From Gracilibacillus sp. YIM 98692 (GTDB taxonomy: Bacteria > Bacillota > Bacilli > Bacillales > Amphibacillaceae): 64,000 nt of DNA. Position numbers and translations under genes: made by a program. Where the stretch lies: contig NZ_WIXM01000002.1 in the NCBI RefSeq assembly GCF_010993965.1, forward strand, positions 404,734 to 468,733, read 5' to 3'. The number at the start of each line of letters is the position of its first letter. Within the stretch, counting starts at the first letter, position 1. Below are positions 45,023-56,366 of this stretch, one piece after another. Below the pieces are notes generated by a model, which worked only from the letters and a program-made list of their open reading frames with translations, ran no database searches and was not told where the DNA came from.

Positions 45023-45946
45023 CTACATGTCAAGTGCCTTATCGTAAGTAATCGATGCAATGGCATCATGTAAATGTATAGACTCTTCATTTTGACATGT
45101 GACAGTGAATTTTTGCACAAAAGGCATTTCATATAAGTCAGCTGCCACCAACCTTACCATATCTTCCACAAAGCGAGGGTTCTCATAAGCTTGTTCGGTT
45201 ACCATTTTTTCATCTGGTCTCTTTAATACTGGGTGAATTCTTGCACTAGCATTACTTTCAGCAGCTTCTAATAGTGCCTCTTTCCAATCAGTATTGTTTT
45301 CTTTGAATTCACCAGTTAAAGTTGCTTTCATCTTAACGATTCCTCGTTGGTTATGAGCACTATATTCACTAATTTCTTTAGAACAAGGACATAGAGTCGT
45401 TATTGTTCCTTCCAGCCCAACAGATATATCAAATCCTGCATGGCAATGATATTGGACAGAAATAGTTGCATTGGCATGATTCATACCAGCTTGGTCTGAA
45501 GCCGGACCACTACGTTCAAAAAACCAAGGAAATTCGATCGTGATTTGATTGTCCTCTTGCTCTAATCTTTCTGTTAGCTCTTTAGTAAATTCTTTAAGTT
45601 GTTGTATAGAGACCTCAAAAGCTCCAGTTTGACTATACTGATTCATTAATTCAGTAAACCTGCTCATATTGGTGCCTTTGTGATTTTTTTTAATAGAAGA
45701 AGTCATATCAAATGTACCAATGGTTGTCTGTTCATATGGTTTAACCGTACTTTTCACTTTTATTGGATGTTTTACGTTTGTGATGCCGACATGATCTATA
45801 TCAAATAAAAAGTCTTTTCTAGTATTTTGTAAATCAGGCATTTCTTCTTTCTCTGTAGGCTTCGTTTTTTCTCCTGGTTCTACAGAGCCAAATAATTTAT
45901 GTCTATCTAATTTATTTGGTAATGATCTTGCTCTATCTGATTTCAT
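45023..45946 (-). CDS. folE2: GTP cyclohydrolase FolE2 (type IB)
   Basis: A 307-residue T-fold enzyme giving dihydroneopterin triphosphate for folate, working with metals other than zinc. It has the family features [27 protein letters not shown] and the catalytic-Cys region LCPCSKEIS. In B. subtilis the homologue is induced by Zur under zinc starvation. I looked upstream (45947-46100) and did not see a Zur palindrome, nor is another folE visible in the window, so it may be the main enzyme. GGGGTTC-type ribosome site before ATG 45946. Confidence 0.93.
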   Translation of the reverse strand: MKSDRARSLPNKLDRHKLFGSVEPGEKTKPTEKEEMPDLQNTRKDFLFDIDHVGITNVKHPIKVKSTVKPYEQTTIGTFDMTSSIKKNHKGTNMSRFTELMNQYSQTGAFEVSIQQLKEFTKELTERLEQEDNQITIEFPWFFERSGPASDQAGMNHANATISVQYHCHAGFDISVGLEGTITTLCPCSKEISEYSAHNQRGIVKMKATLTGEFKENNTDWKEALLEAAESNASARIHPVLKRPDEKMVTEQAYENPRFVEDMVRLVAADLYEMPFVQKFTVTCQNEESIHLHDAIASITYDKALDM

Positions 45947-46146
45947 GATTGAACCCCTTTCCGTCTTTACAACTAATTCAAAGTATACTCAATTCCTTCT
46001 CATTATTCAATTTATTAACCTTTTTTTGTATATCTTATAAAGAATAGAAATAGGCTCTTTTCTAATTCTTGGTTGTATAGTACATAGTTAAACAAAAATG
46101 TAACGTAGTGGAAATTCTATAATTTTAATACTTTCTACCTTTTTAC

Positions 46147-46275
46147 ATAAGGTATTGTGGAAATACGCTCCGCCAAGATATTCCGCTTTCCGCTGCGCTG
46201 CACTAGCGCTCACCCAAGAAAGAATGGTTAAAATCACGTCGCAGTTTATGCATTTTGTGTGCGTTTTATTATCAG
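46147..46275. repeat. Family-2 repeat, degenerate copy
   Basis: GC-richer block with CCGCTTTCCGCTGCG and, at its end, CGCAGTTTATGCATTTTGTG, which matches CGCAGTTTATGGCTTTTGTG at 56269-56288. It occupies the middle of the 394-base gap between folE2 and plsY. Apart from the plsY terminator nothing else is recognised in that gap. Confidence 0.5.
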
Positions 46276-46290
46276 TGGCCAATGTACTAG

Positions 46291-46318
46291 AAAAAAGATC
46301 TAACGTAGGGTTAGACCT
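46291..46318 (-). terminator. Terminator of plsY
   Basis: On the minus strand GGTCTAAC pairs with GTTAGATC, followed by TTTTTTC. Confidence 0.65.
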
Positions 46319-46340
46319 TCTGAAAAAGCAGTTTAAGTAT

Positions 46341-46925
46341 TTACATCCATTTTATTTTCGGCTCTGTTTTATTGATGATTCGTTTGATATTCGTATGGTG
46401 TCGATAGATCACAAATATCGTTAACAAACTTGTTGCGAGCATAAGTCCAATATCTTTTTGTACAACTGTGACAATAATCGTTATAATACCTGTTAACATA
46501 GAAGCCAATGACACATATTTTGTCAAATACAAAATCAGAAAGAAACTTAATATCATAATGACAAATAATAACGGGTTAACACCAAGAATTACACCAGATG
46601 ATGTGGCAACAGCTTTACCGCCTTTAAATTTCGCAAATAGTGGATAAACATGGCCGATAACGGCAAAAATCCCAATTAATAAGGGATAAACATTGTCTGC
46701 TTGTAAAATGATCGGTAAAATAGCTGCAAGCGTCCCTTTTAAAATATCTACAATAATAACAATAATACCAGCTTTTATTCCAAGTACTCGGAAAGTGTTA
46801 GTAGCACCTAAATTACCACTTCCGTGTTCACGTATATCCATCTTATATCCAAGTTTTCCGACAATTAATCCAGTCGGTATAGAGCCAAGTAAATATGCAA
46901 GAATGATAAAAATAATATATTCCAT
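46341..46925 (-). CDS. plsY: Acyl-phosphate:glycerol-3-phosphate acyltransferase PlsY
   Basis: A 194-residue membrane enzyme with five or so helices that adds the first acyl chain in phosphatidic acid synthesis, using acyl-phosphate. Conserved motifs: [27 protein letters not shown] and [13 protein letters not shown]. The gene is divergent from yneT-parE-parC as in B. subtilis. AAGGAGAAAT lies before ATG 46925. The C-terminal tail is basic. Confidence 0.95.
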   Translation of the reverse strand: MEYIIFIILAYLLGSIPTGLIVGKLGYKMDIREHGSGNLGATNTFRVLGIKAGIIVIIVDILKGTLAAILPIILQADNVYPLLIGIFAVIGHVYPLFAKFKGGKAVATSSGVILGVNPLLFVIMILSFFLILYLTKYVSLASMLTGIITIIVTVVQKDIGLMLATSLLTIFVIYRHHTNIKRIINKTEPKIKWM

Positions 46926-47168
46926 ACGATTTCTCCTTCAAAACTAGAAAATTTATTGAGTGATGCCTTCATGAGTCTTCATACATTTTATCATGTATTA
47001 CTTGAAATGAGTATATTCATTGTTTAAATTTTTATCAAGGTATGATATTTATAGAGAAGAATGGAATAATGAAGCAAATAGAATCTCATGTAATAACGCA
47101 ACGTTGAAAGTGGACTTGCGTATAAAATAAGAACGTGGTTTAATCAATAAAAATGAGGTGTTTTGATT

Positions 47169-47585
47169 ATGGGCATGCAAACAGAGCAAGAATTAATGAA
47201 AAAAATGCTGACTAATTCCAAAACTATTGCAGTTATAGGGTTATCTGATAAAGCACACAGAACCTCTTTTCAGATTGCAAAAGCGATGCAAAATGCAGGA
47301 TATCGAATTATTCCGGTAAACCCTCATATTGAATCAGTATTAGGGGAAAAAGCATATGATTCTATTTTAGAAGTAGAAACAGAAGTTGATTTGATCAATA
47401 TTTTTCGAAGACCTATCTACCTTATGGACATTGCGCAAGATTTGATAAAAACGAATATTCATTATGTTTGGATGCAGCAAGGTGTTATAGATCAACAAGC
47501 ATACGAGTTGTTGCGAGAACATGGAAAAGAAGTGGTTATGGACAAATGCATTAAAGTGGCACATTCTATACTAATGAATAGATGA
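47169..47585 (+). CDS. yneT: CoA-binding domain protein YneT
   Basis: A 138-residue Rossmann-fold protein of the CoA_binding_2 family (AVIGLSDKAHRTSFQIAKAM, PVNPHIESVLGEKAYDS, VDLINIFRRP, VWMQQGVI). Its role is unknown; relatives bind CoA or nucleotides. ATG 47169 follows GAGGTG by 9 bases; an in-frame TTG at 47163 is closer to the site and less likely. It lies upstream of parE in the conserved plsY-yneT-parEC arrangement. Confidence 0.88.
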   Translation: MGMQTEQELMKKMLTNSKTIAVIGLSDKAHRTSFQIAKAMQNAGYRIIPVNPHIESVLGEKAYDSILEVETEVDLINIFRRPIYLMDIAQDLIKTNIHYVWMQQGVIDQQAYELLREHGKEVVMDKCIKVAHSILMNR

Positions 47586-47599
47586 TTATTTTACATAAC

Positions 47600-47613
47600 A
47601 GAACATCTGTTCT
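47600..47613 (+). promoter_or_regulatory. Candidate LexA box upstream of parE
   Basis: AGAACATCTGTTCT is a perfect palindrome matching 11 of 14 LexA consensus positions, located between yneT and parE just upstream of a TTGACA (47634-47639). parEC is, to my recollection, in the B. subtilis LexA regulon, which supports the call. Confidence 0.5.
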
Positions 47614-47683
47614 ATACTAAAAAATAGTATGTGTTGACAAGAAATATAGTAATCGATAGGTAACGGGATGGAAGGAGTAATAA

Positions 47684-49642
<1,959 letters not shown>

Positions 49643-49662
49643 TTGACTTAGGAGGAGTATCG

Positions 49663-52113
49663 TTGGCAGAAACAGAAAAGTTTTTAGATTTACCATTAGA
49701 AGAAGTAATGGGTGATCGGTTCGGACGTTATAGTAAATATATTATTCAAGATCGCGCCTTACCTGATGCTAGAGATGGGCTAAAACCTGTACAACGTCGT
49801 ATTTTATATGCTATGCATGAGGAGCGAAATACGCATGATAAACCGTACCGAAAATCAGCGAAAACAGTCGGAACAGTGATTGGTAATTACCATCCCCATG
49901 GTGATTCATCGGTTTATGATGCAATGGTTCGGTTAAGCCAGTCTTGGAAAGTAAGGAATTTATTAGTAGAGATGCATGGGAATAATGGGAGCGTGGATGG
50001 AGATCCTCCAGCAGCTATGCGTTATACAGAGGCAAGGCTTTCTTCGATTTCTTCTGAATTAATTAGAGATATTGATAAACAGACAGTAGATTTTATTCCA
50101 AACTTCGACGACACTATTGACGAGCCAGTAGTGTTACCGGCTCGTATTCCAAATTTACTAGTTAATGGATCTACTGGTATTTCAGCAGGTTATGCGACGG
50201 AAATTCCGCCACATAATTTAGGAGAAGTCATCGATGCAATCATCAAACGACTTGAAAAACCAAATACTACCATTGAACAATTGTTAGAAATCATTAAGGG
50301 GCCGGATTTTCCAACAGGTGGTACTATACAAGGGTATGAAGGGTTAAAAAAAGCATACCAAACAGGAAAAGGAAAAGTAGTAGTACGTGGAAATGCAACC
50401 ATAGAACCTTTAAAGGCAAATAGAGAACAAATTGTCATTAACGAAATCCCATACGAAGTAAACAAAGCCATGTTGGTAAAACGAATGGATGAATTAAGAA
50501 TTGATCGTAAGGTAGAAGGAGTTGCAGAAGTTCGTGATGACACGGATCGAACGGGACTTCGAATTGTAGTCGAACTAAAAAAAGATGCCGATAGCCAAGG
50601 AGTATTAAACTATTTATATAAAAACACGGATTTACAAATTACATATCATTTTAATATGGTTGCGATTAAAGATAAGACACCACAGCTGTTAAATCTAACT
50701 GAAATAATTGATGCTTATATCGCACATCAGAAAGAAGTAATGTTAAGACAAACTCGTTATGATTTAAATAGAGCAAAAAAACGAGCACATATTGTAGAAG
50801 GGCTCATTAAAGCAGTTTCCGTTTTAGATGAATTAATCCAAACGATCAGGTCGTCCAATGATAAACAAGATGCTAAGCTTCGTATTCAAGACCAATTTGG
50901 ATTTACGGACGAGCAAGCAGAGGCAATCGTTACCCTTCAACTTTATCGCTTAACCAATACAGATATTACAGCGTTGGAAAAAGAAGCTAGGGAATTAGAA
51001 GATGCTATTAAAGAATATACCCATATCTTAGAGGACGAGAAAAAGCTTTTATCTGTAATTAAAAAAGATTTACGTCTGATGAAGAAAAAGTATGCAGATT
51101 CTCGTAAAACAAATATTGAAGAAAAAATAGAAGAATTAAAGATTAATGTTGAAGTGACAGTAGCAAGTGAAGATGTTATTGTTTCTGTTACTAAACAAGG
51201 ATATGTAAAAAGAACGAGCATCCGCTCTTACACGGCATCAAGTAATGATGATTTTACTATGAAAGATGAAGATTACTTGATTGGATTATATGAGATTAAT
51301 ACGACAGATTATTTGCTTCTTTTTACAAACAAAGGAAGGTTTATGCCTATCCCTGTTCACCAGCTGCCGGACATACGTTGGAAGGATTTAGGTCAACACC
51401 TTTCTAATTTAAGCTCGCTTGAAAATGATGAATCGATCGTAACAGCTATTCCTGTAAGAGAATTCGATTCTTCTCGATACTTCATCTTCTTTACGAAAAA
51501 TGGAATGGTGAAGAAAAGCGGTCTCGATCTATATCAGTCTCAACGTTATACAAGGCCATTAATTGCTTTAAATCTTAAGAAGGATGACCAATTAGTGAAT
51601 GCTCAACTAACGGATGGAGATTCAGATATTTTTATTGCTTCAAATAAAGGATATGGTTTATGGTACCATGAATCAGAGGTGAGCCCTGTAGGTCAACGAG
51701 CTGCTGGTGTCAAAGCCATGCAACTAAAAGAAGACGAACACGTGATTAATGGTACTATATTTAACTCAAACCATACCAAGCAACTATTATTCATTGCCAC
51801 CCAACGAGGTGCTTGTAAAAGAATGTCTATTAATCGTTTTGATAAAGCATCACGAGCAAAAAAAGGTTTAATCATGTTAAAAGAGCTAAAAAGAAAACCT
51901 CATAGAATTGTGGGATTTGATATATTAGAAGAAGAAGAGGAAATGGTGTTGCATACGAGCAAAGGAGAAAGGAAACAGGTTATGCCAAAAGAACTGCCAC
52001 AAAGCGATAGGTACAGCAATGGATCCTATGTGGTAGATACAGATACTGTAGGAGAAGTAGAGTCTGCTTGTAAATTCATTTCATTAGTAAAACCGTTTGA
52101 AGCTAGTGAATAA
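49663..52113 (+). CDS. parC: DNA topoisomerase IV subunit A
   Basis: 816 residues. The catalytic winged helix has the active tyrosine in AAMRYTEARLS (about 118-128) and the quinolone region YHPHGDSSVYDAMV. A tower/coiled coil and a C-terminal beta-propeller with degenerate repeats follow; the gyrase-type GQRAAGVKAM box at about 682 is of the weaker ParC form. The start is TTG 49663 after TAGGAGGAG. It forms an operon with parE and is closed by a terminator. Confidence 0.95.
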   Translation: MAETEKFLDLPLEEVMGDRFGRYSKYIIQDRALPDARDGLKPVQRRILYAMHEERNTHDKPYRKSAKTVGTVIGNYHPHGDSSVYDAMVRLSQSWKVRNLLVEMHGNNGSVDGDPPAAMRYTEARLSSISSELIRDIDKQTVDFIPNFDDTIDEPVVLPARIPNLLVNGSTGISAGYATEIPPHNLGEVIDAIIKRLEKPNTTIEQLLEIIKGPDFPTGGTIQGYEGLKKAYQTGKGKVVVRGNATIEPLKANREQIVINEIPYEVNKAMLVKRMDELRIDRKVEGVAEVRDDTDRTGLRIVVELKKDADSQGVLNYLYKNTDLQITYHFNMVAIKDKTPQLLNLTEIIDAYIAHQKEVMLRQTRYDLNRAKKRAHIVEGLIKAVSVLDELIQTIRSSNDKQDAKLRIQDQFGFTDEQAEAIVTLQLYRLTNTDITALEKEARELEDAIKEYTHILEDEKKLLSVIKKDLRLMKKKYADSRKTNIEEKIEELKINVEVTVASEDVIVSVTKQGYVKRTSIRSYTASSNDDFTMKDEDYLIGLYEINTTDYLLLFTNKGRFMPIPVHQLPDIRWKDLGQHLSNLSSLENDESIVTAIPVREFDSSRYFIFFTKNGMVKKSGLDLYQSQRYTRPLIALNLKKDDQLVNAQLTDGDSDIFIASNKGYGLWYHESEVSPVGQRAAGVKAMQLKEDEHVINGTIFNSNHTKQLLFIATQRGACKRMSINRFDKASRAKKGLIMLKELKRKPHRIVGFDILEEEEEMVLHTSKGERKQVMPKELPQSDRYSNGSYVVDTDTVGEVESACKFISLVKPFEASE

Positions 52114-52120
52114 GTATTTT

Positions 52121-52155
52121 TAAGATATCCAATGATTTATTGGATATCTTTTTCT
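52121..52155 (+). terminator. Terminator after parC
   Basis: AAGATATCCAAT pairs with ATTGGATATCTT, followed by TTTTCTTT. Confidence 0.88.
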
Positions 52156-52225
52156 TTATAGTCTAGCGAATAAAGCAAAAAAAACGTATAATATTAAATA
52201 ACAAAATGCAAGAGGAGTCTTTTTC

Positions 52226-55200
52226 ATGGTGACAACTACAATGAAAACGTATAATAAGGATCAAATTGCTACGTTATATGATTTTTTCGAAAAGAAATCT
52301 GATCAGGAAAATCAAAGAAAGATGCTTGATTTTTTAGGAAAAAAGGACCAAGGGACACTCAATATTTGTTTTAGTGGACATTTTTCAGCCGGAAAATCAA
52401 CGTTTATCAATAAATTAATGAGCAAACCACTATTGCCGCAAAGTCCTATACCAACCAGCGCGAATATTGTCGAGATTAAGCGTGGTACAGAAAAAGTTAT
52501 CGTCCATTTTACGGAAAGCAAGCCTGTTCAAATAGACAGTTCCATTCCAGTAAATGATTTGCATGCACTATGTCGTGATGGGGAGAAAATAAAAAAGCTT
52601 GAAATTTATAAAGATTTGAAAGCTTTGCCAGAGAATGTAACGATAATGGATACACCCGGAATAGATGCTGCAGATGATGCGGACAGGTTGATGACAGAAT
52701 CTGCTTTACATACAGTAGATGTATTGTTTTATGTTATGGACTATAACCATGTTCAATCTGAAGTAAACGCTATGTTTTTAAAGCATTTAGAAAGTAAAAA
52801 GAAACCATATTATGTTGTCGTTAACCAAATTGATAAACATGATGAACAGGAAATACCGTTCGAACAATTTCGACAAAGTTTGGTTTCCGTTTTTGAACAA
52901 TGGGACATTTCTCCAAACGGGGTTTATTATACTTCTTTGACTGAACCGGAATTGTCAATGAACCAATGGCAGCAAGTAATAACAGAGCTAGAAAATTGGA
53001 TGACTCCCGGGTCTTCAGCTCAAGTGGATAAAACGATAAAAGATGGATTAGAAGAAATTACTGATCAGTATATTTCTAATTTAGAAAAGCAAAAGAATGA
53101 TGTAATCAACCACTTAGAACAAGAACTTTATGAAACAACTCCAGCTGGTTCATTATCCTATCAAGAGGCTTTAGATAAAAAAAACAAGTTGGAGAATCAT
53201 AAGAAAACGGTAAAAGAAAAGTATCATAAGTTATTGGATGATACGATTAAAAATGCACCCTTAATGCCCTATGAATTAAGAGAACTAGCCACTGATATGC
53301 TAAAGGCTTTTGAGCCAAACTTTAAAACGGGGTTATTTCGAAACAAGAAAAAAATAAAAAAAGAAAGAGAGACCCGGTTAGAGAGATTCTATAAGCAGCT
53401 GACAGAACAAGTCGAAGTCAATATAGAATGGAAGCTTAGAGATAAGTTAACGGAATTCCTAAAAGATTTTGTTACGGTTTCGTTTCCAGATTCTATTTTT
53501 AAAGACGATTTTGATAAGCATGACTGTACAGACTTCATGAGTGAAGGAACAAAAGTGAATGGTGATTATGTACTTGTCTATACGGACAAGATTAGTCAGC
53601 ATGTTAAGAAAATGTATAGACAATATTATAAAGATCAATGGTTTCAGTTTGAAAACCAAATATTTCAAAAACTGGATGAGCAAATAGATGAATTATCTTT
53701 TATTATTAACATGGAAAAAGAAAGGGAAATAAAGCAAAAACAAATCCAATTGGAACAACAAAACGTTGTCGATGAAAAAAAACACTTAGATATCATTTTG
53801 AAAGAGAAAGAAACGGTGAATGAAGAAACCTTTCAATATGTAATGAATTTGATGAAAAAACGCTCTATAGCTAAAGTGGTTGATTTTAATCAGGTGAAAA
53901 GGAATCAGAAGCCTTCAACAGAACTTAAGCCATCTATCGAAAAAAAATCAGAGAAAAATAGAAGTCGATTTATATTTGAACAAACATTACAGGATGCAAT
54001 CGATGTATCAGATCATTTGGAGTCTATATCAGCCTTGGAATCCGTGAGAAAAGATCTTATTTCAAAAGCCGAAAGGTTAAAAAATAGAAATTTTACAATT
54101 GCTTTGTTCGGAGCATTTAGTGCTGGGAAATCATCTTTCGCCAACGCCTTAATAGGGAAAGATGTCCTACCAGTTTCACCAAATCCAACAACAGCGGCAA
54201 TCAATAAGATCAGCCCATCTAATTCCAACTATCGTCACGGTGATGTATTGGTAACGCTAAAGAGTGAACAAGAATTAATAGCAGATATCAAAACTATTTT
54301 AGCAGATAAAGATTTTTCAGACCTTTTATCTATTTACAAATGGTTGAATAAAATGAATATAAATAAGTTGAAGATTGATCATCAACATAAATCATTTTTA
54401 TCTGCTTTTGTCAGTGGATTTACCGATATGAAGTCAAGAGTGGGTACCTCTTATTTGATTGAGTTACAAGCATTTCATCGCTATGTGCAAGATGAAACAC
54501 TTGCTTGTTTTGTTAAAGAAATGGAATTGTTTTATGATTGTCCCTTAACCCAAAATAATATTACGCTTGTTGATACCCCAGGGGCCGACTCTGTCAACGC
54601 AAGGCATACAGATTTATCTTTTTCTTACATTAAGAGTGCTGACGCTATTTTGTTTGTAACTTATTACAATCATCCATTCGCTAAACCCGATCAAGAGTTC
54701 TTAACAAGGTTGGGGAGAGTAAAAGATGCATTTCAGCTAGACAAGATGTTTTTTATTATCAATGCAATGGATTTAGCGAAAGATCAGCAAGAAGTAGAAA
54801 TGGTAACACAATATATAAAAGAACAATTACAAGAATTTGACATTTATCAACCTAGAATGTACCCGTTATCAAGTAAATTAGCTCTAAATGAAAAATTGTC
54901 GAACCAAGAAGGGACAGAATCAGGTTTTTCTATATTGGAAGATGACTTTTATTTGTTTATAAAAGAAGAATTAACCCAGATGAGTATGCAGGCCATATAT
55001 ACCGATATAGTACGAGCACATGCGTTAATTGAAAAATGGCTAGAGTGGGGACAAAGTGACGAAACGCGTAAAGAAGAACTGCTACACAATAATAAGGCTA
55101 ATAAAGAAAAAATGATGAACCTTATTAAGGGGAAAGACTCTTCCTATCATACGAAAGCAATAAAGCAAAAATTAAATAAACAATGCTTCTATGTCCAACA

Positions 55201-55834
55201 ACGATTATCTATTCAATTTACAGATTTATTTCGTGCAGAAGTGCATCCCGGTGCCATTCAATCGAGTGGAAGAAGAGGAAAAGAACAACTTAAGTTAGCA
55301 ATAGAGGCCTTTTTACAAGGAATTAACAAAAGAATTAGGCATGAGTTGGAAGCTATTTTTGTCCGAATGGAGACAACTTGGAATAAAGAGATGTATGGGA
55401 TGTGGAAGGAAATAAATGAAGATATGAAAAAGATAGATGCATCTTTTTCATTGTCAAGTTTCGAAACGATAGCTATTGAGACTCCTGGATTGGAGCTTGA
55501 GCCAATTGGTTTGCAAGATAAGGAGATCCAATCATTCGTTGCAAATTATAAAGATACCAAAGGATTTTTTGCACTGGATGGCAGACAGGAATTGGAAGCT
55601 GCTCTTAAAGAAAAAGTGCTGAACTTATGGAATAATTATATGACAAAAGCAGAAGACCAGTTATATTCGTTCTATGAAGATATCTGGAAAGAAAAAGAAC
55701 ATCAAATTCGGACAGACTACCAAGATGAGCTTACTTCCTATTATGAGCATATGAATCATGGGTTAATGCAAACAGCGCAAGATTTAGATCAATTACAAAA
55801 ATTGGAACCTTTATTAAAACAAAAACTAAAATAA
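52226..55834 (+). CDS. dynA: Dynamin-like GTPase DynA with two GTPase modules
   Basis: A 1202-residue membrane-remodelling protein, about the size of B. subtilis DynA (YpbR). It contains two fused dynamin units: P-loops GHFSAGKST (51-59) and GAFSAGKSS (about 628-636), and switch motifs DTPGID (about 148) and DTPGAD (about 783). Each GTPase is followed by long helical stalk sequence with many charged residues. There is no transmembrane helix; DynA binds and fuses membranes and helps survival after membrane damage or phage attack. It stands alone between parC and a repeat-filled gap, a position different from B. subtilis. AGAGGAG precedes ATG 52226. Confidence 0.93.
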   Translation: MVTTTMKTYNKDQIATLYDFFEKKSDQENQRKMLDFLGKKDQGTLNICFSGHFSAGKSTFINKLMSKPLLPQSPIPTSANIVEIKRGTEKVIVHFTESKPVQIDSSIPVNDLHALCRDGEKIKKLEIYKDLKALPENVTIMDTPGIDAADDADRLMTESALHTVDVLFYVMDYNHVQSEVNAMFLKHLESKKKPYYVVVNQIDKHDEQEIPFEQFRQSLVSVFEQWDISPNGVYYTSLTEPELSMNQWQQVITELENWMTPGSSAQVDKTIKDGLEEITDQYISNLEKQKNDVINHLEQELYETTPAGSLSYQEALDKKNKLENHKKTVKEKYHKLLDDTIKNAPLMPYELRELATDMLKAFEPNFKTGLFRNKKKIKKERETRLERFYKQLTEQVEVNIEWKLRDKLTEFLKDFVTVSFPDSIFKDDFDKHDCTDFMSEGTKVNGDYVLVYTDKISQHVKKMYRQYYKDQWFQFENQIFQKLDEQIDELSFIINMEKEREIKQKQIQLEQQNVVDEKKHLDIILKEKETVNEETFQYVMNLMKKRSIAKVVDFNQVKRNQKPSTELKPSIEKKSEKNRSRFIFEQTLQDAIDVSDHLESISALESVRKDLISKAERLKNRNFTIALFGAFSAGKSSFANALIGKDVLPVSPNPTTAAINKISPSNSNYRHGDVLVTLKSEQELIADIKTILADKDFSDLLSIYKWLNKMNINKLKIDHQHKSFLSAFVSGFTDMKSRVGTSYLIELQAFHRYVQDETLACFVKEMELFYDCPLTQNNITLVDTPGADSVNARHTDLSFSYIKSADAILFVTYYNHPFAKPDQEFLTRLGRVKDAFQLDKMFFIINAMDLAKDQQEVEMVTQYIKEQLQEFDIYQPRMYPLSSKLALNEKLSNQEGTESGFSILEDDFYLFIKEELTQMSMQAIYTDIVRAHALIEKWLEWGQSDETRKEELLHNNKANKEKMMNLIKGKDSSYHTKAIKQKLNKQCFYVQQRLSIQFTDLFRAEVHPGAIQSSGRRGKEQLKLAIEAFLQGINKRIRHELEAIFVRMETTWNKEMYGMWKEINEDMKKIDASFSLSSFETIAIETPGLELEPIGLQDKEIQSFVANYKDTKGFFALDGRQELEAALKEKVLNLWNNYMTKAEDQLYSFYEDIWKEKEHQIRTDYQDELTSYYEHMNHGLMQTAQDLDQLQKLEPLLKQKLK

Positions 55835-55894
55835 CATTCATGAAAGAGCGTTTTTCCACTGTGTGTTGATTTTACTACACAGTTGAACCAAACT

Positions 55895-56290
55895 GTGTAA
55901 TAGTATGGTGTGAGTGTATAAATACCGCTACAGAAATATACTTCGCTTTCCGCGGGCACGGCTTCAGCTTCCTCGGCAGAACCCCGCTGCCTGCGGGATT
56001 TTCAGCTCGTGCTTTTCCCGCAGGATCTACGTATATTTCTTCCGCTGTTGTGTAGTAAGAATGTTGTTTTTTCTCATTTAAAACGAACACATTTTGCTCG
56101 TGAGGAGGCTGAAGCCTTCCCCACGGCAAAGAAGACACTGCGAAAGTGACCAAAGGGAGCTTGAGTAGATGTCGCACTTGTACCCTTGGGTGAAAGCGAG
56201 TGTTTTTCCGCAGCGGTGATTAAGCACTAATCGTGAGACGAGTGGGAGGAAGCTATTCAAAGTTACTGCGCAGTTTATGGCTTTTGTGTC
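55895..56290. repeat. Family-2 repeat, longest copy
   Basis: A GC-rich non-coding block in the 531-base gap after dynA. Landmarks are TACAGAAATATACTTCGCTT (55929-55948), CCGCGGGCACGGCTTCAGCT (55950-55969), paired GC segments CTGCCTGCGGGA and TCCCGCAGG, and the end CGCAGTTTATGGCTTTTGTG (56269-56288). Sections recur at 15.85 kb, 46.2 kb and, inverted, 63.9 kb. Short open frames here (for example 55875-56177 on the minus strand) lack ribosome sites and I regard them as accidental. Confidence 0.65.
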
Positions 56291-56338
56291 ACAAGGGTTT
56301 ATTCTAAAAGTAATAATTTTTAGAAAATTGCTTATGTA

Positions 56339-56366
56339 AACAGCTAGCGATTATGTGCTAGCTGTT
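56339..56366 (-). terminator. Probable terminator of hisJ
   Basis: CAGCTAGC and GCTAGCTG form a perfect stem just after the hisJ stop; the minus-strand tail (TTTACATAAG) is only weakly T-rich. Confidence 0.5.

Noticed and set aside
45947..46100. Zur operator before folE2
   Set aside because: No stretch close to the Zur palindrome could be found by eye; a profile scan would be needed to settle it.
55875..56260. Two minus-strand frames of 60-100 codons in the gap after dynA
   Set aside because: They fall within the family-2 repeat and have no ribosome sites or family resemblance.
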